The position numbers were made by a program, and so were the translations under genes. A stretch of 64,000 nucleotides of DNA from Burkholderia sp. Bp9143 (GTDB lineage: Bacteria; Pseudomonadota; Gammaproteobacteria; Burkholderiales; Burkholderiaceae): NCBI RefSeq assembly GCF_003853645.1, contig NZ_QTPO01000019.1, positions 1-64,000 on the forward strand. Reading direction: 5' to 3'. How positions within the stretch are numbered: the first letter of the stretch is position 1; the number at the start of each line of letters is the position of its first letter. A model generated the notes under the pieces. That model was given only the letters and a program-made list of their open reading frames with translations. It made no database searches and was not told the DNA's origin. Of the stretch, positions 9,455-18,344 are shown in pieces.

Positions 9455-10207
9455 ATGTCTCTGGACGCTGAAACTCTCCTCAAGAATGCCGCCAGTTCCG
9501 GGCGGCGCCGCAGCCTGACCGAACTCGTCATCCAGGCGCTGACCGACAAGATCGATCGCGGTGAATATCCGAAGGGTTCCAAAATGCCGACCGAGCCGGA
9601 GCTGTGTTCGGAATTCGGCGTGAGTCGTACCGTCATTCGCGAAGCCGTCGCGTCGCTCAAGCTCGGACGCCGCCTGATCGCCCGCCATGGAGTCGGCGTG
9701 TTCGTCACCGATGAAACCGATCAGGCATCGGAACTGAATTTCATCGACTCGACGACGCTGAACAATTCGATGCACGTGCTCGAATTGCGCAGCGGAATCG
9801 AAACCGAAGGTGCCGCTTATGCTGCACGGCGCCGCTCGGAACCGCATTTGAAGGCACTCAAGGAAGTGTATGCGCGGATGGAGATCGTCGCGATCGACAA
9901 CGACGCCGAATGCGCGCGGGCGGACTTCGAATTCCATCTGGCCGTCGCCACGTGTTCCGAGAACCCTCACTTCGTTTCGATCCTGCGCTCCCTCGGGCAG
10001 GAGATCATCGGCGATCTGCGCCTGAAGCACGCCAAGGCGAATCTGAAAGAGCGCAAGACGTATATCAAGCGGATTCAGCGCGAACACGGCGATATCCTGG
10101 ACGCCATCGAGCGCCAGGACGAAAGCGGCGCGCGCCGCGCGATGCGGCGCCATCTCAACGAGAGCCTCGAGCGCTACCATCACCTGACGAGCGCGCGTTC
10201 GGAGTGA
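9455..10207 (+). CDS. GntR family regulator, FCD (FadR-type) subfamily
   Basis: This 250-residue protein has an N-terminal winged helix (about residues 15-80: YPKGSKMPTEPELCSEFGVS, then RTVIREAVASLK). An all-helical FCD ligand domain follows, with the expected metal-binding pattern: an Asp in ARADFEFHLAVA and later His residues in REHGDILDAI and RRHLNESLER. Start ATG 9455 is preceded by GGAG ten bases upstream; an in-frame ATG at 9356 lies inside the candidate operator and would add a non-conserved arm. It is adjacent to the hyu operon and is probably its local regulator, responding to a small carboxylic acid. Confidence 0.88.
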   Translation: MSLDAETLLKNAASSGRRRSLTELVIQALTDKIDRGEYPKGSKMPTEPELCSEFGVSRTVIREAVASLKLGRRLIARHGVGVFVTDETDQASELNFIDSTTLNNSMHVLELRSGIETEGAAYAARRRSEPHLKALKEVYARMEIVAIDNDAECARADFEFHLAVATCSENPHFVSILRSLGQEIIGDLRLKHAKANLKERKTYIKRIQREHGDILDAIERQDESGARRAMRRHLNESLERYHHLTSARSE

Positions 10208-10353
10208 CCCGTCCGGCGGCACTTCCGCTGGATCGAATCGACCGGCCCCGGCGACAGGCCGACGACATGCAGGTGTCGCCGGCCTGCCGCCGCAATCACG
10301 GTCGATGAAGTGGCTCAGTGCGTGGCCGCATCCTTCAAGTCCAAGGGTTTGCT

Positions 10354-10537
10354 CCGCGTCTACAACGGTATTGCCGCGGAATCCTGGCCCGTTGCCGGCA
10401 TCCACGCCATACCAGTCGCGTCGAAGGTATTGACGACACCATCAAGATCATCAATCGCCGGGCTTACCGGTACCGCGACGAGGCGCACGTCTTCCTCAAG
10501 CTCCACGCCGCGTTCCCGGGTAATCCTCGATGAACCA
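10354..10537 (+). pseudogene. 3' relic of an ISL3-family transposase with its terminal repeat
   Basis: A short open frame ending at 10533 reads RLQRYCRGILARCRHP and then RDEAHVFLKLHAAFPGNPR. This matches the last 59 residues of the intact transposase at 45647-46867 (RLQGYWHGIVTRCRHP ... RDEEYFFLKIRAAFPGNPR). The DNA then ends CGTTCCCGGGTAATCCTCG followed by ATGAACC, equivalent to the right end of that element. Nothing of the 5' part is present, so this is a truncated, diverged copy between the GntR gene and the porin. The rest of 10208-10610 is otherwise empty apart from the porin terminator. Confidence 0.85.
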
Positions 10538-10539
10538 CC

Positions 10540-10575
10540 AAAAAAGCGGCCCCCTCTTCAGTCGTTCGGGGGCCG
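10540..10575 (-). terminator. Rho-independent terminator of the porin gene
   Basis: On the minus strand CGGCCCCC (10575-10568) pairs perfectly with GGGGGCCG (10554-10547) and is followed by a run of six T (complement of the A-run at 10540-10545). It lies about 35 bp past the porin stop codon. Confidence 0.85.
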
Positions 10576-10610
10576 TTCAATTGCTCCTGGAGAAAGTTGC
10601 TCGAAACAGG

Positions 10611-11747
10611 TCAGAACCGGTGGCGCAAGCCCGCCGTCACGATGGCCTGAGAGCGCTTTCCGGCATCGATATCCATGGACCCGATCACTGCCTGGGCCGC
10701 ACCGGCGCCATTCTGGCCTGTCGCGCGCCCGTAGGACGCGACGGTATAGATGTCCGTACGCTTGCTGATGTTGTAGTCGGCACCCACACTGAACTGGTGA
10801 TACTTGGCTGACGAATCGCCCAGCGAACGCAGGTAGTTGTAGCCGACCTCGGCCAGCAGCGCCGGGCTGACTTGCCATACGCCGTATACCGAGCCGTTGT
10901 GGTATTTCTCGGAACGGCCGAACGCCGACGAGGCATCGGGGTTGTACTGCGAGTAGCTGTAATAGCCGCCCAGCGTGAATGCTCCCAGCGTATATCGGCC
11001 ACCTGCTCGTGCAATATTGACCGAACGCGCGGAAGCATACGCCGCGTTGACGCTGCTGTTGAACAGCGAATCGGCGGATGTATTCGCTCGCTGCGCGACC
11101 GAGCCATTGCCATTGTCGACATGCAGGAAGCCGGCCGCGACCGCGAGCGGCCCGTTGGTATATGCAGCCGCGCCGCTGTACGTCTGACCGGACCCGGTCG
11201 CACCGGCTACGCCGCCAAACGAATACATCGCGGAGAATTGCAGCCCTGACCAGCTCGGGCTCGACCATTTGATCGCGTTGTTGACGCGCACGCTGTTATC
11301 GGCGTTGTCGATATCGCCCGGCGACGAGAAGAATCCGCCAAGGTAGTTGTCGCCCTGCACCGGTTGTACGAGATCGATCAGCGGATCGTACTGGCGTCCA
11401 AGGGTGATCGAACCCCAGCTGCCCGCATCGGACAGGCCGACGTAGGCCTGGCGACCAAACATCCGGCCGCCCTGGCCGAGGCGGCCCGACGTCGAACTGA
11501 AGCCGTTTTCGACCTGATAGATCGCCTTGAGTCCACCGCCGAGTTCTTCACTGCCCTTCAGCCCCCACCGCGAGCCCGATTCCGTTCCGCTTGCCATCAT
11601 CAGCTGCGTCGACTTCCCACCGCTGTTATGGACGTACATCAGGCCCGTGTCGACGACACCGTATAACGTGACCGTGCTTTGCGCATGGGCATGCGCCGCC
11701 ATCATGCCCGCGGAAATTACCGCGACCTTGAAATATGGATTCCTCAT
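10611..11747 (-). CDS. Gram-negative outer-membrane porin (OmpC-like, Burkholderia type)
   Basis: This protein of 378 residues starts at ATG 11747 behind a strong GGAGGAG. The N-terminus is a signal peptide (AVISAGMMAAHAHA, cut near residue 22), and the mature start STVTLYGVVDTGLMYV is diagnostic of betaproteobacterial porins. Other landmarks are SRWGLKGSEELGGGLKAIYQ and GRQAYVGLSDAGSWGSITLG, and it ends in the outer-membrane C-terminal signal GLRHRF (terminal Phe). It should form a trimeric general diffusion channel. It is followed 115 bp upstream (same strand) by a periplasmic binding protein, so the pair may import one compound across both membranes. Confidence 0.95.
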   Translation of the reverse strand: MRNPYFKVAVISAGMMAAHAHAQSTVTLYGVVDTGLMYVHNSGGKSTQLMMASGTESGSRWGLKGSEELGGGLKAIYQVENGFSSTSGRLGQGGRMFGRQAYVGLSDAGSWGSITLGRQYDPLIDLVQPVQGDNYLGGFFSSPGDIDNADNSVRVNNAIKWSSPSWSGLQFSAMYSFGGVAGATGSGQTYSGAAAYTNGPLAVAAGFLHVDNGNGSVAQRANTSADSLFNSSVNAAYASARSVNIARAGGRYTLGAFTLGGYYSYSQYNPDASSAFGRSEKYHNGSVYGVWQVSPALLAEVGYNYLRSLGDSSAKYHQFSVGADYNISKRTDIYTVASYGRATGQNGAGAAQAVIGSMDIDAGKRSQAIVTAGLRHRF

Positions 11748-11862
11748 TTTCTCCTCCAGACCCTGTTCATTCTGTATTGTGTGCCGGTGATTCGCGCCGA
11801 CGACGGTGGCTCGGCTCATGCCGCGCCACCGTTGCGAAGCGCGCCTCACGATACCGTTCCCG

Positions 11863-13035
11863 TCAGTTCTTGATCGGCTCGACCTTGTCGCCGTAGGCGA
11901 TTGCCTGAGGCACCCACTTTCCGCCGATCACCTTGTAAAAGGTCGCGGCAGGATCCTTCATGTCTCCGTTCGGCATGAATGCGATGTTCCCCGACACGCC
12001 CTCGAACGAGACCGACTTGATGAACGGCGCATAGACCTTCGGATCGGTCGAATTTGCCTTCTGCATCGCATTGATCAGCACCCACGTTGCGTCGTAGGCG
12101 GAAGGCGAATAGGCAACGACGCCTTCGTTGTACTTGGCTTTCATCTTCTGGTCGAACGCCTTGCCGGACTTCAACTTGGTCAGCGGCACGCCGTAATCCC
12201 ACGACACCGCGCCCTCCGCGCTGCTGCCGGCCACCTTCAGGAACGTGTCGTTCTCGAAACTGCCGCCGCCCAGCAGCGTCGCCCGGATACCGAGCTGGCG
12301 CATCTGCTTCATCACCATGCCAGCCTGCTGATCGAGACCGGCCCAGAAGATCACGTCGGGATTGAAGGACTTGATTCGTGTCAGCTGCGCGCGGAAATCC
12401 ACCGCCTTATCGGTCGTGAACTCGCGGTCGACGACGGTGCCGCCCGCAGCCTTCACGCCCTTGACGAACTCATCCGCCATACCCTGGCCAAACGAGGTGC
12501 GGTCGTCCATCACCGCAATGCTCTTGCCCTTGAGGGCTTCGACGGCCGAATGCCCCGCAAGCTGCCCCATTTGCGCATCCGAGTTCGTCACGCGAAACAC
12601 GGTGCTGAAGCCCTGCGAGGTCAGCGTCGGATTGGTCGCCGTCGGCGAAACCATCGGTATCCCGGCGTTGTAGTAGATGCGCGAAGCCGGCACGCTGGTT
12701 CCCGAGTTGAAGTGCCCGACGATACCGGCGACTTTGGCGTCGACGAGCTTCTGCGCGACTTGCGATCCTGTCCGCGGGTCACCCTGATCGTCCTCGGCGT
12801 CCACTGCAAAGCGAACGGGCTGACCACCGATCACGAGTTTCTTCGCGTTCGCGTCGTCGATAGCGAGTTCGACACCTCGCTTCAGATCCGCTCCGTAGTG
12901 TGCCGATGCCCCGGTCAACGGCGCGGCAAACCCGATCGTAACGTCAGCGGCATGTGCAAGGCCGCCGAATGTCAGGCCCGTGACGACGAGCGTCGTCGCC
13001 ATTGAAGCCTGCTTGACGGAAAACGAGATCTTCAT
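11863..13035 (-). CDS. Periplasmic Leu/Ile/Val-type ABC substrate-binding protein
   Basis: This protein of 390 residues has a signal peptide (MKISFSVKQASMATTLVVTG, cut near AHA-A at about residue 29). The mature start ADVTIGFAAPLTGASAHYG and later GHFNSGTSVPASRIYYNAGI and DRTSFGQGMADEFVKG are typical of type I periplasmic binding proteins of the LivJ/LivK kind. Start ATG 13035 has GAGGTG upstream. It probably feeds the LivHM permease at the left edge, although a porin and the whole hyu operon lie between. The candidate promoter at 13209-13237 resembles the livHM promoter. Confidence 0.93.
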   Translation of the reverse strand: MKISFSVKQASMATTLVVTGLTFGGLAHAADVTIGFAAPLTGASAHYGADLKRGVELAIDDANAKKLVIGGQPVRFAVDAEDDQGDPRTGSQVAQKLVDAKVAGIVGHFNSGTSVPASRIYYNAGIPMVSPTATNPTLTSQGFSTVFRVTNSDAQMGQLAGHSAVEALKGKSIAVMDDRTSFGQGMADEFVKGVKAAGGTVVDREFTTDKAVDFRAQLTRIKSFNPDVIFWAGLDQQAGMVMKQMRQLGIRATLLGGGSFENDTFLKVAGSSAEGAVSWDYGVPLTKLKSGKAFDQKMKAKYNEGVVAYSPSAYDATWVLINAMQKANSTDPKVYAPFIKSVSFEGVSGNIAFMPNGDMKDPAATFYKVIGGKWVPQAIAYGDKVEPIKN

Positions 13036-13208
13036 TTGACACCTCAGTGAATGTAAATAGGCCAACGCTGCCGCGACATCGCCGTTCGTCATACAAAACC
13101 TGCCGAGCGGCGCGAGCTGGTCCAGACGGCGTTGCAGCGCCCTGACGGGCGGCAAAAATCGCGTTGATCGGAACATCGACATCAAGCCGCATAGGCAGCT
13201 CAGGCGTC

Positions 13209-13240
13209 AAGGTATTAGGTGAGACGTCATATGTCAACGG
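13209..13240 (-). promoter_or_regulatory. Promoter and candidate operator of the binding-protein gene
   Basis: On the minus strand TTGACA (13237-13232), a 17-base spacer and TACCTT (13214-13209) form a sigma-70 promoter about 175 bp before the binding-protein start. The -35 hexamer is embedded in CGTTGACATATGACGTC, shared in its core with the livHM promoter and the GntR upstream region. Confidence 0.55.
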
Positions 13241-13711
13241 CTCAAAATTATCTTCGAGACAGGGTTTTCCATGCTGGTCCGAGACAGTCCTGCGCGGGTG
13301 GACATGCCCCACGCACGGATACCTCGAGGAAGATGTCGCCGGGCTTACGGTGTCCGCGAATGCTTCGTGGAAGCCCTCCGGCAGCGACGACCAAATGCGA
13401 CCGGGAAAAAATTGTCGAATGAGAGAAGGCAACCGGGACGATTAACGGTCGCGCACCGCGCCGCACAATTCTTGACTGTGCCGGCCCCGCGGACCTGATA
13501 GGATGCGCGTTGCCTCGGCCTCGATCGCAGGCACCGGACCTTCGATCGTCCCCCTTTTTGGCGCCTCATGACCAGCCGGCCCCGCTGTCGCCCCGAGCGA
13601 TACGGCGCGCCGAACGGCACCCCAGCCCCGTCAAACCCGCAACACCCCGGCGCCGCCCCACCCGGCCCCGTTGCAGCAACCGTTGGAGTGGCGCAAATCG
13701 TGCCTGCAAGC
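13241..13711. other. Intergenic stretch, no gene recognised
   Basis: With the promoter region before it, this separates the leftward binding-protein gene from the rightward trpS locus. Short open frames exist on both strands, but none shows a family motif or a convincing ribosome-binding site. TTGACT near 13470 and TAGGAT near 13498 are a poor promoter match because the spacing is too long. Confidence 0.5.
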
Positions 13712-13867
13712 ATGAACAAACTGAAGCAGCACATCCGCACCCTGAGCGAGAAGGACCGTACGCCGGTGGTGCGCGCCTGCGCGCTGCTGTTGATGGCCGG
13801 CCTGCTGTACCTGCTCTGGCCGTCCGCTGAAGTCGCGCGCCTCGCGCTGGAATCGATGGTGCACTGA
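13712..13867 (+). CDS. Small single-span membrane protein, unknown
   Basis: This is a 51-residue frame beginning at ATG 13712. It has a basic amphipathic start (MNKLKQHIRTLSEKDRTPVV), one hydrophobic segment (ACALLLMAGLLYLLWPSA) and a short tail ARLALESMVH. The charge distribution fits an N-in, single-pass inner-membrane miniprotein. An upstream extension in the same frame is Pro/Ala-rich and looks non-coding. It ends 36 bp before the trpS leader peptide on the same strand. I do not recognise a family. Confidence 0.5.
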   Translation: MNKLKQHIRTLSEKDRTPVVRACALLLMAGLLYLLWPSAEVARLALESMVH

Positions 13868-13891
13868 CGCGCCGCCCACCCGCCGCTGCGC

Positions 13892-13937
13892 TATACTTGC
13901 GTGATGGAAACCCGACCTGCCTCGCCGAACGTGCATC

Positions 13938-13954
<17 letters not shown>
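13892..13954 (+). CDS. Tryptophan-rich leader peptide of trpS (ORF 13904-13954)
   Basis: From ATG 13904 the frame reads METRPASPNVHRWWRA and stops at 13954: 16 residues with two adjacent Trp codons (13940-13945) near the end. TATACT at 13892-13897 is a good -10 element that would start transcription almost on the ATG, so the peptide may be translated from a leaderless transcript; no clear -35 is visible. Tandem codons for the amino acid charged by the downstream enzyme are the hallmark of ribosome-mediated attenuation. The interpretation is mine; the reading frame and hairpins are directly visible. Confidence 0.6.
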
Positions 13955-15088
<1,134 letters not shown>

Positions 15089-15186
15089 GCGGCGCGCGCG
15101 ACAAACGCGACCGGACGACGATGCGCGGCGGGATGTCGGCGCCGCGCGATGCCATGCCGCAGGCGGTCAGTCACCGGTCCGCGCCG

Positions 15187-15600
15187 TCATGCCCGCTCGC
15201 GCTTCGGCGCAGCGGCATGACACACGGCCTCGATCCGGTTGCCGACGGGGTCGACGAGAAAGGCCGCGTAGTAGTCACCGTGATAATGCGGCCTCAATCC
15301 GGGGTCGCCATCAGGCCGCCCGCCCGCGGATAGCCCTGCCTCGAAGAACGCATGCACCTGCTCGCGGGAAGCGGCCTTGAAGCACCAGTGCCGCTTGCTC
15401 GTCCCGACTTCGGCGGGATCCTGATAAACCGCCACACACGTCGATGTGGTGTCGCTCGCATTGCAACGTTCGCCATAACCGAGCGCGGCAGGCCGGTCAT
15501 AGACCTTGGCCGCGCCCAGGGCAGCCATGACGCCATCGTAGAAAGGGCGTACCTGGTCGATATCCGGAACACCGATGGACACGTGGTCAAGAAGTTGCAT
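15187..15600 (-). CDS. VOC (glyoxalase/bleomycin resistance) family protein
   Basis: This protein of 137 residues begins MQLLDHVSIGVPDIDQVRPF and ends with AFLVDPVGNRIEAVCH, the paired beta-alpha-beta-beta-beta modules of the vicinal oxygen chelate fold. Metal ligands are probably the N-terminal His6 and a Glu near the end. Start ATG 15600 has GGAG eight bases upstream. It stands alone, convergent to trpS. The reaction (isomerase, dioxygenase, thiol transfer or drug binding) cannot be read from the sequence. Confidence 0.85.
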   Translation of the reverse strand: MQLLDHVSIGVPDIDQVRPFYDGVMAALGAAKVYDRPAALGYGERCNASDTTSTCVAVYQDPAEVGTSKRHWCFKAASREQVHAFFEAGLSAGGRPDGDPGLRPHYHGDYYAAFLVDPVGNRIEAVCHAAAPKRERA

Positions 15601-16007
15601 GAGGTTGCTCCATTGAACGAGCATGAGTCTACACAAACATGACCGATCCGATCGACCGGCTTCATCGAATCAGCACCAGCAAAAGTCGGCACACAGCGCG
15701 ACTCGTATCGCCAGCGGCGTCGAACACTGCCGGCAACACTTCGAAAACCTTTCATGCGAGCCATTCCCCCGCTACGGAGCGGCCCATGGCGTGATCGCTT
15801 CCGTGACGCTCACCGGTGACACCATGGCAAATGCGGATAATCCTGCCGCCGTCGCCCGAACGATCAGGCCATCGCGAGCCGGCATCACTGCCTCACCACG
15901 CAATTGACCCGCAACAACAGTCTCCCTAACGTGGCCCATCCATAACGACGACGGCGAACGAGACGCACGGTTCATGCACCTCATTCGCCTGCATCCCGAG
16001 GGGCCGA
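15601..16007. other. Intergenic stretch, nothing recognised
   Basis: About 400 bases between a leftward VOC gene and the rightward STM2901-like gene. No coherent reading frame, RNA gene or strong repeat was seen. Confidence 0.5.
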
Positions 16008-16436
16008 GTGAATACCTATCGCTACCAGAACCAGCAAAACCTGAGTCCAACCGAACTATTCTTTCTGATTGCCGCAGAGGAAACCTGCAAACAAGCAGGT
16101 ATTGACGATGTGGAAGCCGTTATTCTGATTCTGTCCGGCCTGCCGATTCTTCCCACCCGTGCAAAACCGCTCGGCGCGACCCAAGGCACCTCCGTTGCAT
16201 CAGTCATGGCGCGGTCGATATTCCGGTATGAATTCCGGCGCAAGATACTACCGACCGTCACGCTGCAGAGCGTCAAACGTCTGCGCGTGATCCTGACGCA
16301 TCGACTTGCGGTGTTCGTCGGCCGGTCGGTGCCAGGCGTCGGCTGGGTACTGCTCGCAAAAGACGCGTTCCATATTGTCCGGAACACCGTTTCCCGGTAC
16401 AACCAGATTGCAAAACCGGAGGACAGAATTCTGTAA
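16008..16436 (+). CDS. STM2901-family small membrane protein
   Basis: This 142-residue protein has a GTG start at 16008; no strong ribosome-binding site is visible. It begins MNTYRYQNQQNLSPTELFFL, has a moderately hydrophobic middle and a second hydrophobic segment VPGVGWVLLAKDAFHIV near 110-125. The pattern and its pairing with a DUF1493 gene recall the STM2901/DUF1493 couples of Salmonella and other proteobacteria; function unknown. Its stop codon overlaps the start of the next gene by one base (TAATG), so the two are translationally coupled. Confidence 0.7.
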   Translation: MNTYRYQNQQNLSPTELFFLIAAEETCKQAGIDDVEAVILILSGLPILPTRAKPLGATQGTSVASVMARSIFRYEFRRKILPTVTLQSVKRLRVILTHRLAVFVGRSVPGVGWVLLAKDAFHIVRNTVSRYNQIAKPEDRIL

Positions 16437-16786
16437 TGGACGACCGCCACATTTGGGAGGCGCTGGAAGCATTCGTGCGCCAGGAAGCCGCGGTATCGAG
16501 CAAGCACCGGATTACGGTGGACACCTCGCTGACCGACGATCTCGGACAAACCGGAGACGACGCAGACATCTTCATGGAAAGATTCTTCGCCCGTTTCGAG
16601 GTCGATCGCGGCGACTACGATTTCGGGCGTTACTTCCTGATGGAAGGCGAAGGGTTCCTGTATCACGTGGTCCGTCAGTTCATCCTCAGGAAACCCCATA
16701 CGTTCAGACGTGACGCATTGACCGTCGGCATGCTGTACAAAGCAGTATCGCTGGGCGTGTGGGACGCCGAGGCGATCAAAAACTGA
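16436..16786 (+). CDS. DUF1493 family acyl-carrier-like protein
   Basis: This 116-residue protein is acidic at the N-terminus and has the stretch TVDTSLTDDLGQTGDDADIF (about 25-45). It resembles the region around the attachment site of acyl carrier proteins, but there is no Ser in the DSL position: it has TGDD. This is typical of DUF1493 proteins, which look like degenerate carrier proteins. It is translationally coupled to the preceding membrane protein. No experimentally known role that I can recall. Confidence 0.75.
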   Translation: MDDRHIWEALEAFVRQEAAVSSKHRITVDTSLTDDLGQTGDDADIFMERFFARFEVDRGDYDFGRYFLMEGEGFLYHVVRQFILRKPHTFRRDALTVGMLYKAVSLGVWDAEAIKN

Positions 16787-16830
16787 TCGCACGCAACTGC
16801 CTGGGCGATCTCAGCACCCACACGCTCGGT

Positions 16831-17220
16831 TCACGCCTTCATCTGCATCAACTGCACGAGGTTCCCGCACGTATCGTCGAGCACCGCGATCCGCACGGGC
16901 CCCGCGTCCATCGGCGCCAGCGTGAAGCGCACGCCGAGCGCGTCGAGCCGCGCGAACTCCGCGTCGAGATCGTCGACCTGGAACGACGCCGCCGGGATGC
17001 CATCCTCGTAGAGCGCCTGACGGAAAGGCCCGACCGCACAATGATGACACGGTTCGAGCATCAGCTCGGTGCCGTCAGGCTGATCCTTCGACACCACCGT
17101 CAGCCAGCGGTACTCGCCCACCGGCACGTTGTTCTTCAGCCGGAAGCCGAGCGTGTCGGTATAAAACGCGAGTGCCTTGTCCTGATCGTCGACAAAGATA
17201 CTCGTCACGTAGATACGCAT
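16831..17220 (-). CDS. VOC family protein (PhnB/glyoxalase-like)
   Basis: This protein of 129 residues begins MRIYVTSIFVDDQDKALAFY, followed by TDTLGFRLKNNVPVGEYRW, and ends CGNLVQLMQMKA. The two repeated VOC modules are plain. Start ATG 17220 has AGGAG just upstream. It follows a bestrophin gene on the same strand by 28 bp, so both may share a transcript. Substrate unknown. Confidence 0.85.
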   Translation of the reverse strand: MRIYVTSIFVDDQDKALAFYTDTLGFRLKNNVPVGEYRWLTVVSKDQPDGTELMLEPCHHCAVGPFRQALYEDGIPAASFQVDDLDAEFARLDALGVRFTLAPMDAGPVRIAVLDDTCGNLVQLMQMKA

Positions 17221-17248
17221 GTGAGGTTCTCCTGAACGTGCGTGCCGC

Positions 17249-18169
17249 TCACGTAATCTGATACGTCGACACCGGCACGAATTCCTCCGGCATCGCGCGA
17301 TCGCCCAGCTCCAGCACCGACCGTTCGATCGTGCGCGCCATCGCATCGAGCGCCAGCGCGTTCGGCGCGAGGCCGAACGGCTCCGCGACCTCGTTCGCGA
17401 TCGCTTCGAGCGCGATCAGCGTGTACGAGATGAACACGCAAATCAGCGGCGTGAAAAATTCCGTCGAATCGACGAGACCGAACGGCAGCAGCACGCAATA
17501 AGCATAGACGGTGCGATGCAGCAGCACGCTGTACGAGAACGGAATCGGCGTCGTCAGGATCCGCTCGCAGCCGCCCACCGCCTTGCCCAGCTCGACCAGT
17601 TGCGCATCGAACATCCAGCACGTCGCGTCGCTGCCGGGCGCACGGCCCAGCGCGCGGACGATCCCGCCGCGCAGTTCGTCGAGAATCGCGACGGGCTGGT
17701 AGCACTTGTGCGCGAACGCAGCCGCGCGCTCGGCGCCGAGGATGCGTTGCAGGTCTTGTGCAGGATCGGTATGACGCAACTCATGCTTCAGCGCATACGT
17801 GAACGCGATCAGCAGATCGGCGAGCCGGTTGCGCTCCGCGTCGCCGACGCTGTCGGGCAGATAGCGCCGCAGTTGCGACGTGATGGTGCGCGCGGCGATC
17901 AGCAGGTTGCCCCACAGAAGCCGCGCCTCCTTGAAACGCTCGAAGCTCGCGTTGTTGCGAAACGCGAGGAAGATCGCGAGCGCGAGCCCGAACAGCGTGA
18001 ACGGCGCGGTGTTCAGCGGAATCTTCTCGCCGAAGATGCGCCCGTTCGTGAAGACCGCCAGCGTGCTGACGATCGCCATGAACACGAGTTGCGGAATGAT
18101 CGACTGCAGCACGGAGCCGTTCCATACGAACAGCATCCTGAGCCAGTTTTGTCGTGGTCTGACGATCAT
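17249..18169 (-). CDS. Bestrophin family (YneE-like) membrane channel
   Basis: This 306-residue protein starts MIVRPRQNWLRMLFVWNGSV; the motif WNGSVLQSIIPQL, an RNNASFERFKEARLLWGNL segment and LLPFGLVDSTEFFTPLICVF are typical of bacterial bestrophins. These form pentameric inner-membrane ion channels. At least four hydrophobic segments are evident. Upstream in-frame residues before 18169 look non-coding. It sits between cytochrome bd genes and a VOC gene, all leftward, with no evident functional link. Confidence 0.88.
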   Translation of the reverse strand: MIVRPRQNWLRMLFVWNGSVLQSIIPQLVFMAIVSTLAVFTNGRIFGEKIPLNTAPFTLFGLALAIFLAFRNNASFERFKEARLLWGNLLIAARTITSQLRRYLPDSVGDAERNRLADLLIAFTYALKHELRHTDPAQDLQRILGAERAAAFAHKCYQPVAILDELRGGIVRALGRAPGSDATCWMFDAQLVELGKAVGGCERILTTPIPFSYSVLLHRTVYAYCVLLPFGLVDSTEFFTPLICVFISYTLIALEAIANEVAEPFGLAPNALALDAMARTIERSVLELGDRAMPEEFVPVSTYQIT

Positions 18170-18344
18170 GGTGTGGTCTCGACTGCCAAGGAAATACGCA
18201 ATGCGGATCGCCGCCGCCCGATGTGCGACGGCCCGCGCGTGGCGGGCCGCTGTCCGATCGACACCGGGCCGGGTGACGAGATGCACGGCGTTTGCGCGTG
18301 ATGATACGCCCGCGCTCGCCGCGCCCCGTCACCTGCCGCGCCGG

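Noticed and set aside
10310-10768. A 152-codon plus-strand frame overlapping the porin terminator
   Set aside because: Overlaps the transposase relic in another phase and reads through the porin 3' end antisense.
13164-13445. A 93-codon frame in the binding-protein upstream region
   Set aside because: Overlaps the promoter/operator, no ribosome-binding site and no recognisable motif.
16436-16786. A true acyl carrier protein
   Set aside because: The Ser of the phosphopantetheine DSL site is missing, so it is called DUF1493 instead.
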